A stretch of DNA of 64,000 nucleotides from Flavobacteriales bacterium (GTDB lineage: Bacteria > Bacteroidota > Bacteroidia > Flavobacteriales_F > PHOS-HE28). The notes beneath the pieces are model-generated. The model was not told the DNA's origin, made no database searches, and saw nothing but the letters and a program-made list of their open reading frames with translations. Each line of letters starts with the position of its first letter. The stretch's first letter is position 1. Of this stretch, positions 8,549-16,250 are shown piece by piece. The stretch covers positions 2,728,001 to 2,792,000 of the forward strand of contig CP064979.1 of NCBI GenBank assembly GCA_016699575.1, read 5' to 3'. A program made the translations under genes and the position numbers.

Positions 8549-8782
8549 TCAGGCTTTTTTGGCCGCCTTTTTCGCGGCCTTCTTGGCCTTCGGTGCTGCC
8601 TTGGGCTTGGCAGGTGCTGCGGCCTTCACGGCTGCTGCCACACGCTTCGCCGTGGCGGCTTTGCGCTTGGCGCGGCTGTTCTTCTTGGGTGCCTTGCCTT
8701 GGCCGGCAGGTGCGCTGGCGATGCGCTTGATCTTCCTTTTCTGGCCGCTCACAGCGGCTTTCTTGTGGCTCTTCTTTACCAT
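8549..8782 (-). CDS. Histone H1-like Lys/Ala-rich protein
   Basis: A 77-residue, extremely basic protein made almost only of Lys, Ala, Pro and Arg (MVKKSHKKAAVSGQKRK at the start, KAKKAAKKAAKKA at the end). This composition is that of bacterial histone-H1-like nucleoid proteins (AlgP/Hc1/HctB type), which bind DNA non-specifically through a disordered basic tail. It is short for that group. A TATCCTTG element at 8802-8809 on the minus strand, and a hairpin after the stop, indicate its own transcription unit. Low-complexity proteins are easily over-called, but the start, promoter and terminator agree. Confidence 0.75.
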   Translation of the reverse strand: MVKKSHKKAAVSGQKRKIKRIASAPAGQGKAPKKNSRAKRKAATAKRVAAAVKAAAPAKPKAAPKAKKAAKKAAKKA

Positions 8783-8887
8783 GATGTTCGGTTGATGGAC
8801 GCAAGGATAGTTGCGCCATCAGCGCTTGTTCACGGAAGCCACGCGCCTCTTTCAACAGCGTGCAGTGCGGTACTGCGATCTTCGCGC

Positions 8888-9469
8888 ATGCAGTTGAACA
8901 AGGATTTCTGGGAGAAGCGTTACGCGGATCACGAAACCGGTTGGGACATCGGCCATGCGTCGCCACCGTTGCGCGAGTTCATCGATGGTTTGCATTACAA
9001 GCATCTGCGAATCCTGATCCCCGGCGCTGGCAATGCCTACGAAGCCGAGCATGCGCACCGATCGGGCTTCACCAACGTCACGGTCATCGACCTCGCTGCG
9101 GAACCGCTGCGGGCGCTCAAGCAGCGTTGCCCGGACTTTCCCGATGGGCACTTGGTCCAAGGCGACTTCTTCGAGCACGTTGCCGAGTACGACGTGATCC
9201 TGGAGCAGACCTTCTTCTGTGCATTGGACCCCTCGCTCCGTTCTCGCTACGTGGATCAAATGCATCGTTTGCTTGTTCCGAGCGGTCGTCTGGCCGGCGT
9301 GCTGTTCAACGATGCGCTCAACACCGACAAACCACCGTTCGGCGGTTTCGTGCCGGAGTACGCGAAGCTGTTCAGGCCCTTGTTCCCCGGAGCCACCTTC
9401 AAGCCTTGCCACAACTCCATCGGGCCGCGGGCAGGAAGAGAGGTGTGGCTGAAGGCGGTGAAGGTCTGA
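8888..9469 (+). CDS. TPMT-family SAM-dependent methyltransferase
   Basis: A 193-residue class I methyltransferase of the thiopurine-S-methyltransferase type. The family start is evident (FWEKRYADHETGWDIG), followed by the SAM-binding loop ILIPGAGNAYEAEHA, motif II acidic VTVIDLA, and EYDVILEQTFFCALDP after beta-strand 4. Bacterial members methylate small thiols, selenium or tellurium compounds, or halides; the substrate here is unknown. The start at 8888 precedes the conserved WEKRY by five residues; a much longer upstream reading frame is low-quality antisense to the histone-like gene. It is convergent with the PHP phosphatase gene six bases downstream. Confidence 0.88.
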   Translation: MQLNKDFWEKRYADHETGWDIGHASPPLREFIDGLHYKHLRILIPGAGNAYEAEHAHRSGFTNVTVIDLAAEPLRALKQRCPDFPDGHLVQGDFFEHVAEYDVILEQTFFCALDPSLRSRYVDQMHRLLVPSGRLAGVLFNDALNTDKPPFGGFVPEYAKLFRPLFPGATFKPCHNSIGPRAGREVWLKAVKV

Positions 9470-9475
9470 GGCCGA

Positions 9476-10225
9476 TCAGAGCTGCGCGTTCAGCAGCTTG
9501 CCGCTGGCGATAAGCTTGTGCAGGTAGGGCTGCGTGAGCGCGTGCTGGATGCCTTCCACATGCGCCATGCTGTGGCAATCGCTGCCCAAGAGTTCATACC
9601 AACCGCGATCGATGAGCTGCTCGGCAGTGCGCTTGGCACCGGGGCCGTATGCACCCGCCAGCGCGATCGTGTTCAGTTGGAAGAGCACGCCACGGTCCTT
9701 CAGCTTTTCCATGCTGCTGAAGTCGGAATGCCAGAACTGGTAGCGTTCCGGATGCGCGAGGACGGGGCGATAGCCCATCGTCTGCATCTCGAACACCAGC
9801 CCAAGGAGCACGACGGGTTCACTGATGAACGGCAGTTCGAAGAGCACGCAGTTGTCGCCGAAGGTCAGCACGCGTTTCTCCTTCACCAGCCGCTCCAGGT
9901 CGTGATCGAGGTAGTATTCCGCCGCCGCGTCCACTTCCATGTCGATGCCTTGGCGGCGCACTTCAGCGCGCACCTTCTCCAAACCACCGAGTATGATCTC
10001 CGGTGTGTTCCTGTAGCCATCGGCCATCACATGCGGTGTGGTCACCACTTTCTTGTAGCCGAGGCCCTGCATCGCTTTGATCAGTTCGATGCTCGCCTCC
10101 AGCGTGGGTGCGCCATCGTCGATGCCCGGGATGAAGTGGCTGTGCACATCGCACTTCAGCACGCTCAGGTCCGCCGGGCCCAGGTCGGGTTGGCGTTCAC
10201 CGAACAGTTTGGAAAAGAAGCCCAT
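9476..10225 (-). CDS. CpsB/CapC-type PHP protein-tyrosine phosphatase
   Basis: A 249-residue metal-dependent phosphatase of the PHP fold. Metal-binding motifs seen are DVHSHFIPGIDDG (about residue 27), TPHVMAD, LFELPF, LAHPERYQF and GSDCHSM. Family members dephosphorylate bacterial tyrosine kinases that control capsule chain length. It is the last gene of the minus-strand polysaccharide run, after rmlB, and a palindromic repeat separates the two. A regulatory role in capsule/exopolysaccharide export is inferred from family and context; no tyrosine kinase gene is in the window. Confidence 0.9.
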   Translation of the reverse strand: MGFFSKLFGERQPDLGPADLSVLKCDVHSHFIPGIDDGAPTLEASIELIKAMQGLGYKKVVTTPHVMADGYRNTPEIILGGLEKVRAEVRRQGIDMEVDAAAEYYLDHDLERLVKEKRVLTFGDNCVLFELPFISEPVVLLGLVFEMQTMGYRPVLAHPERYQFWHSDFSSMEKLKDRGVLFQLNTIALAGAYGPGAKRTAEQLIDRGWYELLGSDCHSMAHVEGIQHALTQPYLHKLIASGKLLNAQL

Positions 10226-10231
10226 GATTTC

Positions 10232-10308
10232 TACCGCAAAGAACGCAAAGGGCGCAAAGAGGGACCTGCTCGGTTTTATTCCTTGGCGCTCTTTGCGTCT
10301 TGTCGGTG
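10232..10308. repeat. Palindromic intergenic repeat, CGCAAAG type (degenerate)
   Basis: Tandem CGCAAAG units (TACCGCAAAGAACGCAAAG, then GGCGCAAAGAG) at 10232-10261 face an inverted copy (GGCGCTCTTTGCGTCTT, then GTCGGT) at 10286-10307. It is the same family as 466-540 but less perfect. It fills the rmlB-phosphatase junction. Confidence 0.7.
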
Positions 10309-10312
10309 AACG

Positions 10313-11419
10313 TCAGCGCTCAGCGTAGTGGTCAGCGTAGTACTGCTGGTAGGCCCCGGAAGTCACATGGTCCAACCATTCCGTGTTCGCCAGGTACCAA
10401 TCCACCGTCCGCTCCAGGCCCACCTCGAAGGTGATGCTCGGTTTCCAGCCCAGCTCGCGTTCGATCTTGCTGGCATCGATGGCGTAACGCAGGTCATGCC
10501 CCGCGCGGTCGGTGACGTAGGTGATGAGCTTGGCGCTCTCGCCCTCCGCCCGGCCGAGCTTCTTGTCCATGATGCGGCAGAGCAGGTGCACCAGGTCGAT
10601 GTTCTTCCACTCGTTGTGCCCGCCGATGTTGTAGGTCTCACCCGTTACGCCTTTGTGGAAGATCGTGTCGATGGCGGATGCATGGTCCTCCACCCACAAC
10701 CAGTCGCGCACGTTCTCACCCTTGCCGTACACCGGCAGCGGCTTGCTGTTGCGGATGTTGTTGATCATGAGCGGGATCAACTTCTCCGGAAAGTGGTGAC
10801 TGCCGTAATTGTTGCTGCAATTGCTCAGCACGAAGGGCAGCTTGTAGGTGTTGCCGTAAGCCCGCACGAAATGGTCGCTGGCGGCCTTGCTAGCGCTGTA
10901 CGGGCTCTGCGGGTCGTAGGGCGTCTCCTCCGTGAAGAAGCCGCCATCGTGCAACGATCCGTACACCTCGTCGGTGCTGACATGATAGAAGCGGTGCTGG
11001 ACCCCACTTGGGCTCGTATGGACCCCACCCCGACCCTCCCCGGTGGGGAGGGAGGAATGCCAGGCTTCCTTGGTAGCATTCAGCAGGTTGACCGTGCCGA
11101 TGACGTTCGTGTTGACGAAGGCCATCGGATCGCTGATGCTCCGGTCAACGTGGCTCTCGGCCGCGAGGTGGATCACCCCATCGGGCTTGTGCTCGTCGAA
11201 GACCTTGCGCAGCGCTTGCGCGTCGCGGATATCGCATTTCACGAAGGTGTAGTTCGGTGCGTCCTCGATGTCGCGCAGGTTCTCCAGGTTGCCCGCGTAG
11301 GTGAGGGCATCGAGGTTGATGATGCGGTATTGCGGGTAGTTGCGCACGAAACGGCGCACCACGTGGCTGCCGATGAAGCCGGCGCCGCCGGTGATGAGGA
11401 TGGTGCAGGAGGAGTTCAT
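10313..11419 (-). CDS. rmlB: dTDP-glucose 4,6-dehydratase
   Basis: Converts dTDP-glucose to dTDP-4-keto-6-deoxyglucose, the branch point to dTDP-rhamnose and related sugars. This 368-residue short-chain dehydrogenase shows the NAD site TGGAGFIGSHVV at the N-terminus, the family signature STDEVYG with the catalytic Asp-Glu, and YSASKAASDH with the Tyr/Lys pair. The start is the ATG complementary to 11417-11419. Unusually, about 20 extra residues (SSLPTGEGRGGVHTSPSGVQ) lie just before RFYHVSTDE. They are encoded by a palindromic, locally repeated stretch at about 10997-11059 and keep the frame open. It sits in the polysaccharide run, flanked on both sides by palindromic repeats. Confidence 0.95.
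   Translation of the reverse strand: MNSSCTILITGGAGFIGSHVVRRFVRNYPQYRIINLDALTYAGNLENLRDIEDAPNYTFVKCDIRDAQALRKVFDEHKPDGVIHLAAESHVDRSISDPMAFVNTNVIGTVNLLNATKEAWHSSLPTGEGRGGVHTSPSGVQHRFYHVSTDEVYGSLHDGGFFTEETPYDPQSPYSASKAASDHFVRAYGNTYKLPFVLSNCSNNYGSHHFPEKLIPLMINNIRNSKPLPVYGKGENVRDWLWVEDHASAIDTIFHKGVTGETYNIGGHNEWKNIDLVHLLCRIMDKKLGRAEGESAKLITYVTDRAGHDLRYAIDASKIERELGWKPSITFEVGLERTVDWYLANTEWLDHVTSGAYQQYYADHYAER
10997..11059. repeat. In-frame palindromic insertion inside rmlB
   Basis: Two copies of TGGACCCCAC lie 21 bases apart (10998-11007, 11019-11028), next to a palindrome CCCTCCCC-GGT-GGGGAGGG (11034-11052). The stretch encodes the extra Ser/Gly/Pro-rich loop of RmlB and adds no stop codon. Confidence 0.55.
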
Positions 11420-11422
11420 AGG

Positions 11423-11551
11423 GAAGACCACAGAGGCACAGGGACACAGAGTTCGCCGAGAAACGGAAGAGACCGACCTGCACAATAGCCACGGAGCAGC
11501 AAGGCAACGCGAACTCCGTGTGCTCTGTGGCTCCCTGCCTCTGTGGTCTTC
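11423..11551. repeat. Palindromic intergenic repeat, CACAGAG type
   Basis: GAAGACCACAGAGGCACAGG... at 11423-11451 is mirrored by ...CCCTGCCTCTGTGGTCTTC ending at 11551. Arms consist of tandem CACAGAG/CACAGGG units. It occupies the junction between the UDP-sugar dehydrogenase gene and rmlB. Relatives are at 12877-12975 and 20104-20188. Confidence 0.75.
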
Positions 11552-11555
11552 ATCC

Positions 11556-12854
11556 TCACAGGCTCCAGTAGTTCACGCTCTTCACCTTCTTCCTGAAGAT
11601 CCCCTTCAGGTCCACGAGCACGCCTTTCGGAGTGAGCATGCCCTTGAACCAGGCTTCGTCCTTGCTGGCGTACTCGGTGTGGTTCACGGCGACGATGATC
11701 GCGTCGTAAGGGCCTTTCATCTCCTTCACCAGCGAGTAACCGTATTCGTGCTGCACCTCGGCACTGTCAGCGTGCGGATCGGCAACGTCCACGGTGCAGC
11801 TGAAGCTCTTCAGCTCGCGCACCACATCGGCCACCTTGCTGTTGCGGATGTCCGTTACGTTCTCCTTGAAGGTGGCGCCCATCACCAGCACACGGCTGTT
11901 GGCGGGGTTGGCGCCGCTCGCGATCATCTTCTTCACGGTCTGCTTGGCCACGTAGCCGCCCATGCTGTCGTTCACGTAACGGCCGCTGTCGATGATCTGC
12001 GCGTGGTAGCCGAGTTCCTTCGCTTTGTACACGAGGTAGTACGGGTCCACACCAATGCAGTGCCCGCCGACCAGTCCCGGTTGGAACTTGAGGAAGTTCC
12101 ACTTGGTGCCGGCCGCTTCGAGCACGTCGTAGGTGTTGATGCCCATGCGGTTGAAGATGATCGAGAGCTCGTTGGTGAGCGCGATGTTCACGTCGCGCTG
12201 CGTGTTCTCGATGATCTTGGCGGCCTCGGCCACCTTGATGCTGCTGGCGCGGTGCACGCCGGCCTTCACCACCAGCTCGTAGGTCTTGGCGATGATCTCC
12301 GCGCTCTCCGGGTCGCAGCCGCTGCTCACCTTCACGATGCTGCTCAACGTGTGCTCCTTGTCGCCGGGGTTGATCCGCTCGGGCGAGTAACCCACCTTGA
12401 AATCGGTGATGTACTTCAGGCCGCTGAGTTGTTCGAGCAATGGCACGCAATCCTCTTCGGTGCAGCCGGGGTACACCGTGCTCTCGTACACTACGAAGTC
12501 GCCCTTCTTCAGCACTTTGCCCACGGTGTTGGAGGCGCCGAGCAGTGGCTTCAGGTCGGGGATGTTCTGGTCGTCGATGGGCGTGGGCACGGCCACGATG
12601 AAGAACTCGACGTCCTTAAGGTCGTTGAGGTCGGCGGTGAAGTGGATGTCGGCCCCTTTGAAGGCTTCGGCGGACAGCTCGTTGCTGGGGTCCTCGCCGT
12701 TGCGCATCATGTCCACGCGCTTCTGGTTGATGTCGAAGCCCACCACCTTGATGCGGCGCGCGAACTCCAATGCGATGGGCAGACCCACATAACCAAGGCC
12801 GATCACGGCCAGCTTGGCTTCCTTCTTGACAAGTCGATCGTAGAGAGAGGTCAT
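11556..12854 (-). CDS. Nucleotide-sugar dehydrogenase (UDP-HexNAc 6-dehydrogenase, WbpA/WbpO/TviB type)
   Basis: A 432-residue NAD-dependent four-electron dehydrogenase that oxidises C6 of a UDP-N-acetylhexosamine to the uronate. The Rossmann motif VIGLGYVGLPIALEF is near residue 17, and the catalytic Cys lies in GGHCIGVDPYYLV, followed by the RYVNDSM segment typical of the WbpO/TviB branch. Start at the ATG complementary to 12852-12854 (MTSLYDRL). It lies between a WbpB-like oxidoreductase and rmlB on the same strand, so it probably supplies UDP-GlcNAcA for the 2,3-diamino-uronate route. Whether the substrate is the gluco or galacto sugar cannot be settled from sequence alone. Confidence 0.88.
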   Translation of the reverse strand: MTSLYDRLVKKEAKLAVIGLGYVGLPIALEFARRIKVVGFDINQKRVDMMRNGEDPSNELSAEAFKGADIHFTADLNDLKDVEFFIVAVPTPIDDQNIPDLKPLLGASNTVGKVLKKGDFVVYESTVYPGCTEEDCVPLLEQLSGLKYITDFKVGYSPERINPGDKEHTLSSIVKVSSGCDPESAEIIAKTYELVVKAGVHRASSIKVAEAAKIIENTQRDVNIALTNELSIIFNRMGINTYDVLEAAGTKWNFLKFQPGLVGGHCIGVDPYYLVYKAKELGYHAQIIDSGRYVNDSMGGYVAKQTVKKMIASGANPANSRVLVMGATFKENVTDIRNSKVADVVRELKSFSCTVDVADPHADSAEVQHEYGYSLVKEMKGPYDAIIVAVNHTEYASKDEAWFKGMLTPKGVLVDLKGIFRKKVKSVNYWSL

Positions 12855-12876
12855 TTCGAGTTCAATGTGCTTGAGT

Positions 12877-12975
12877 GAAGAAGACCACGGAGGCACAGGG
12901 TCACAGAGCGCACAGGAGTGATGTTCAGTTCGTTCTTTCTCATCTCAGGGTTCTCCGTGTCTCTGTGGTCTTCTT
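12877..12975. repeat. Palindromic intergenic repeat, CACAGAG type
   Basis: GAAGAAGACCACGGAGGCAC at 12877-12896 continues with CAGGGTCACAGAG and is mirrored by TCCGTGTCTCTGTGGTCTTC at about 12953-12972. It fills the junction between the wbpB-like gene and the dehydrogenase gene. The right arm runs up to the stop codon of the upstream gene. Confidence 0.75.
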
Positions 12976-13984
12976 ACTTCAGTTTGTAGATGCGTTCGAT
13001 GATCTCCACCACCTTCAGTCCTTCCAGGGCGTTGGTGGTGAGCGTGGTTCGGCCTTTCAGCGTGTCCACCACGTTCTGGATGATGTAGCTGTGGTTGTTC
13101 GCACTTCCCTTGTAAGCGCCATAGTCGTTGGCCGGGTTGGTGGGTGCGAGCTCGGGCATCGTGTAGTCCTTGATGTGGCAGTGCTCCACCTGGTCCATGT
13201 ACTGCCCGCCGATCTTCACGCTGCCCTTGCTGCCGATGACGGTGAGGCTGCTCTCGAGGTTCTTGTCCCACACCGCGGTGCTGTAGTTGATGCACCCCAT
13301 GCCGCCGTTCACGAAGTTGAATTGCACCAGGCCGCTGTCCTCGAAGTCGGTGAGGTCCTTGTGGTTGAAGTCGGCGAACTTGGCTTGGATGTCGGTGATG
13401 TCGCCGAACAGCCAGTACATGATGTCGATGAAGTGGCTGAACTGCGTGAAGAGCGTTCCGCCGTCGAGGTCCTTGGAGCCTTTCCACCCGCCCTTCTTGT
13501 AGTAGCGTTCGTCGCGGTTCCAATAGCAGTTCACCTGCACCATGAAGATCTCGCCGAGGTGCTTCCCGTCGATGACGCTCTTGATCCAGGCGCTGGGTGG
13601 CGAGTAGCGGTTCTGCATCACACCGAAGACCGTCAGGTGCATCTGCAGCGCTTTGTACAGCACTTCCTCGCACTCCTGCTTGCTCAGGCCCATGGGCTTT
13701 TCGCACACCACATGCTTGCCCGCACCTAGCGCTTTCAAGCTTTGTTGCGCATGCAGACCGTTGGGCGTGCACACGTTCACCACCTCGATGCCCGGCACTT
13801 CGCGCAGCATCGTGTCCAAGTCGTTGAACACCGGCACGCCGAAGTCCTGCACGCCGGCTTCCGCTGCGGTACGCACATCGCACAACGCGACCAGTTCCGC
13901 CTCGGCATGGCGCTTCACCATCTCCGCATGGCGCTTGCCGATGTGGCCGCAACCGACCACGGCGAATTTGATCCGGTCGCTCAT
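12974..13984 (-). CDS. wbpB: Gfo/Idh/MocA oxidoreductase, WbpB/WlbA-like
   Basis: A 336-residue NAD-dependent oxidoreductase. The N-terminal Rossmann motif VVGCGHIGKRHAEM, the middle EKPMGLS (family EKP motif with catalytic Lys) and the C-terminal substrate domain are all present at normal length. WbpB/WlbA enzymes oxidise C3 of UDP-GlcNAc-uronate to the 3-keto sugar, the step before WbpE transamination. Its place between a UDP-HexNAc dehydrogenase and a WbpD-like acetyltransferase supports that role. The cognate aminotransferase is about 30 kb away at 44.7 kb. Other Gfo/Idh/MocA reactions remain possible. Confidence 0.85.
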   Translation of the reverse strand: MSDRIKFAVVGCGHIGKRHAEMVKRHAEAELVALCDVRTAAEAGVQDFGVPVFNDLDTMLREVPGIEVVNVCTPNGLHAQQSLKALGAGKHVVCEKPMGLSKQECEEVLYKALQMHLTVFGVMQNRYSPPSAWIKSVIDGKHLGEIFMVQVNCYWNRDERYYKKGGWKGSKDLDGGTLFTQFSHFIDIMYWLFGDITDIQAKFADFNHKDLTDFEDSGLVQFNFVNGGMGCINYSTAVWDKNLESSLTVIGSKGSVKIGGQYMDQVEHCHIKDYTMPELAPTNPANDYGAYKGSANNHSYIIQNVVDTLKGRTTLTTNALEGLKVVEIIERIYKLK

Positions 13985-13999
13985 GAGGCAGATGAAATA

Positions 14000-14106
14000 G
14001 AACCGCAGATGAAAGTCATGATGAAGATGATGTGCGCGTTGATGTTGCCCCGCACTGCCGCCTTTATCATCTTCATCATCTTCATCAAGGGTCGTATCTG
14101 TGGTTT
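14000..14106. repeat. Palindromic intergenic repeat, CCGCAGATGAA type
   Basis: GAACCGCAGATGAAAG and ATGATGAAGATGATG (14000-14032) are mirrored by TCATCTTCATCATCTTCATC and GTATCTGTGGTTTC (14066-14106). This third sequence family of junction palindromes lies between the acetyltransferase and the wbpB-like gene. Confidence 0.7.
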
Positions 14107-14112
14107 CTTCCC

Positions 14113-14700
14113 TTAGTGGATCCTCGTTACTCGTCCGCCCTCCAGCTTGTACCGCTGCCCGCTCTCCGGACAGATCGCTTCGCCGTTGCCATCGAACTTA
14201 AGCTTGTGGCCGAACTCGCTCATCCAGCCGGTTTGGCGCGCCGGGTTACCGACCACTAACGCGTAGTCCGGCACTTCCTTGGTCACCACGGCACCGGCAC
14301 CGATGAAGGCGAAGCGCCCGATGTCGTGCCCGCAAACGATGGTGGCGTTAGCGCCGATGCTGGCACCCTGCTTCACCAAGGTCTTCAAGTAGGCGCTGCG
14401 GCGGTTCACGGCGCTGCGCGGGTTGATGACGTTGGTGAACACCATGCTCGGACCGAGGAACACGTCGTCCTCGCACTCCACGCCGGTGTAGATGCTCACG
14501 TTGTTCTGCACCTTCACGTTGCGGCCCAGTTTCACGTCAGGGCTCACCACCACGTTCTGGCCGATGTTGCAGTTCTCGCCGATCGTGCAGTTGGGCATGA
14601 TGTGGCTGAAGTGCCAGATGCGCGTCCCTGCCCCGATGGTGCAGCCTTCGTCGATGACGGCGGTGGGATGTGCGGTGAATGTCATGTGACCTGTGGCCAT
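14113..14700 (-). CDS. wbpD: UDP-3-amino sugar N-acetyltransferase, WbpD-like
   Basis: A 195-residue left-handed parallel beta-helix acetyltransferase. Hexapeptide turns run through most of the protein (IGAGTRIWHFSHI, IGENCNIGQNVVV, IGANATIVCGH, IGAGAVVTKEV), and the family stretch FTNVINPRS is present. WbpD/WlbB acetylates the 3-amino group of UDP-GlcNAc3NA to give UDP-2,3-diacetamido-2,3-dideoxyglucuronate. It is the first gene of the minus-strand polysaccharide run, with a TACATTCG promoter element upstream. The start could be 14700 or the second Met at 14685. The last 30 residues (CPESGQRYKLEGGRV) form a small tail beyond the helix. Confidence 0.88.
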   Translation of the reverse strand: MATGHMTFTAHPTAVIDEGCTIGAGTRIWHFSHIMPNCTIGENCNIGQNVVVSPDVKLGRNVKVQNNVSIYTGVECEDDVFLGPSMVFTNVINPRSAVNRRSAYLKTLVKQGASIGANATIVCGHDIGRFAFIGAGAVVTKEVPDYALVVGNPARQTGWMSEFGHKLKFDGNGEAICPESGQRYKLEGGRVTRIH

Positions 14701-14733
14701 GGGGTCACGGGCCCATGGCTGGCGGAAGGGCCG

Positions 14734-14741
14734 CGAATGTA
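14734..14741 (-). promoter_or_regulatory. Predicted -7 element of the polysaccharide run
   Basis: On the minus strand this reads TACATTCG (TAnnTTCG) and ends 33 bases before the acetyltransferase ATG. It is back-to-back with the plus-strand element at 14765-14772. Confidence 0.5.
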
Positions 14742-14764
14742 CCGATCGGGTTGGGTCTCGGAAC

Positions 14765-14772
14765 TAGTTTTG
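14765..14772 (+). promoter_or_regulatory. Predicted -7 element TAGTTTTG
   Basis: A perfect match to TAnnTTTG. It ends 6 bases before the ATG of the next plus-strand gene, which suggests a leaderless or near-leaderless message. Confidence 0.45.
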
Positions 14773-14778
14773 AGCGGG

Positions 14779-15255
14779 ATGAAAGCCAGGTCAACTGTCC
14801 TGTCGGTCTTGGTCTTGGTTGGTCTGACCGGCGCTGGTTTGAGGCCGATAGTTCCTGTGGACAACCATTCAACCAAGAGCGGTCTTCCAAGGGACCTGGC
14901 CGGAACTCGATGGGCGGCGAGCTATTACTACTACCACGAAGACTGGGACTTCGTTTCCCGCGACAGTGTCGATGTGTGTTCCGGCCAAAGGGGCTGGAGC
15001 ATGCCCGTGGATCCATCGCTCATCGATCAGGACAACCTGTATTTGGGATGCGAACGGAAAGCGTACCGGTTGGTTGATTCGCTGTTGATCCTTCATCGTT
15101 GGGTGAGCAGCGCAGAACCGGATACGTTCACTTGGCGTGACGGTGCCTTCCGTTCGAACTGGATGTTCACCTACGGCCATGTTGTGCTTCAGCCGTGGCC
15201 GATCGCGGACTGCTCAAAGCACGATCCGCTGGAGAAGCTGAAAGCCGTGCGATAA
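14779..15255 (+). CDS. Secreted protein of unknown function
   Basis: A 158-residue protein with a hydrophobic N-terminus (MKARSTVLSVLVLVGLTGAG), probably a Sec signal peptide, then a region rich in Tyr/Trp (WAASYYYYHEDWDF) and a single C-terminal Cys (IADCSKHDP). No domain was recognised. It lies alone between divergent polysaccharide genes and convergent nadK. The start at 14779 follows a consensus promoter element by only 6 bases; reading frames that extend further upstream run antisense through the acetyltransferase and are not credible. Confidence 0.65.
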   Translation: MKARSTVLSVLVLVGLTGAGLRPIVPVDNHSTKSGLPRDLAGTRWAASYYYYHEDWDFVSRDSVDVCSGQRGWSMPVDPSLIDQDNLYLGCERKAYRLVDSLLILHRWVSSAEPDTFTWRDGAFRSNWMFTYGHVVLQPWPIADCSKHDPLEKLKAVR

Positions 15256-15258
15256 GGG

Positions 15259-16140
15259 TCACACAGGCGGCCCCGTCCTCACATCCAGTCCCCAGGTTAG
15301 CTTGGTGCGCAACGTTTGCAGGAAATCGCTGTCGGGCAAGCGGACGAGGCGGGCCGTATGCGGGGCGGTGCTGATGGCGATGGGCGCATGGCCGGTGCAG
15401 GGCACGCTGCGGCTGTCCATGTTCACCAGGTATTTGTCCTCGCGTGCGTCCACGATCAGTGTGATGCGGCTGCGGTCCGGAAGCACGTAGGGGCGCACGT
15501 TCAGGTTGTGCGGCGCGATGGGCGTAATAACGATGCTGTCGCAGCTGGGGTCGAGCACCGGCCCGCCGCAACTGAGGCTGTAGGCGGTGCTGCCGGTGGG
15601 CGTGGCCACGATGAGCCCATCGGCCCAGTAGGTGTTCAGGTAGCGGCCGTCCACGTAGGCGTGCACGGTGAGCATGGTGCTGCTGTCGCGCTTGTGCACG
15701 CTCACCTCGTTGAGCGCCACGGTGTTGGTGCCCAAGGGATGGTCGCCGTCCACGCGCAGTTGGGTGCGTTCCTCCAGGGTGTAACGGCGCCGGGCCAGTG
15801 CATCCAATGCCGGGTCCACAGCATCCAGCGGAATGCTGCTGAGGAAGCCCAGCCGACCGAGATTGATGCCCAGCACGGGAATGCCGCTGGTGCCGCTCAG
15901 GGCCACGCTGTCCAGGAAGGTGCCGTCGCCCCCGAGACTGATAAGCACTTCGGCCTTGGGCGGCAGGGTGTCGGCCGCCGTGTGCATTACCTCGCCAATG
16001 GTGCCGCTGGCTTGCAACCACTTGCTCAGATCGGGTTGCAGCACGGGCTGCAGTCCTGCCTTGCGCATGCGGCCCAACAGATCAGCCACCACGGGCGCAG
16101 TGGCAGGCGACATCTCACGGCCGTTGATGGCGACGATCAT
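15259..16140 (-). CDS. nadK: NAD kinase
   Basis: Phosphorylates NAD to NADP. This 293-residue protein has the family motifs GGDGTFLDS (about residue 66), NEVSVHK, ATPTGSTAYSLSCGGP and a C-terminal beta-sandwich. The start is the ATG complementary to 16138-16140 (MIVAINGREM); the longer version adds 33 residues with no homology. In related Flavobacteriales, nadK is usually close to a CBS protein, pdxJ, a DUF6089 barrel and uppS. Here the CBS and pdxJ genes follow within 4 kb, but the DUF6089 and uppS genes are more than 34 kb away. Confidence 0.95.
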   Translation of the reverse strand: MIVAINGREMSPATAPVVADLLGRMRKAGLQPVLQPDLSKWLQASGTIGEVMHTAADTLPPKAEVLISLGGDGTFLDSVALSGTSGIPVLGINLGRLGFLSSIPLDAVDPALDALARRRYTLEERTQLRVDGDHPLGTNTVALNEVSVHKRDSSTMLTVHAYVDGRYLNTYWADGLIVATPTGSTAYSLSCGGPVLDPSCDSIVITPIAPHNLNVRPYVLPDRSRITLIVDAREDKYLVNMDSRSVPCTGHAPIAISTAPHTARLVRLPDSDFLQTLRTKLTWGLDVRTGPPV

Positions 16141-16201
16141 GCATTGGCCGCCGAAGCTTTGGGCGAAGGCGGCGTGCGAAGGTGGTGAAAGATCGAAGCC
16201 G

Positions 16202-16209
16202 CATCTTTG
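16202..16209 (+). promoter_or_regulatory. Possible -7 element CATCTTTG
   Basis: One mismatch to TAnnTTTG; it lies 41 bases upstream of the ATG of the secreted protein gene at 16251. Confidence 0.3.
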
Positions 16210-16250
16210 GCTTGAGCGGCGTCTAGCTAGAACCATCAACGATCACAGCC

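Noticed and set aside
14326..14778. N-terminal extension of the secreted gene at 14779
   Set aside because: The extension is antisense to the WbpD-like gene and lies upstream of a consensus promoter element; the signal peptide starts at 14779.
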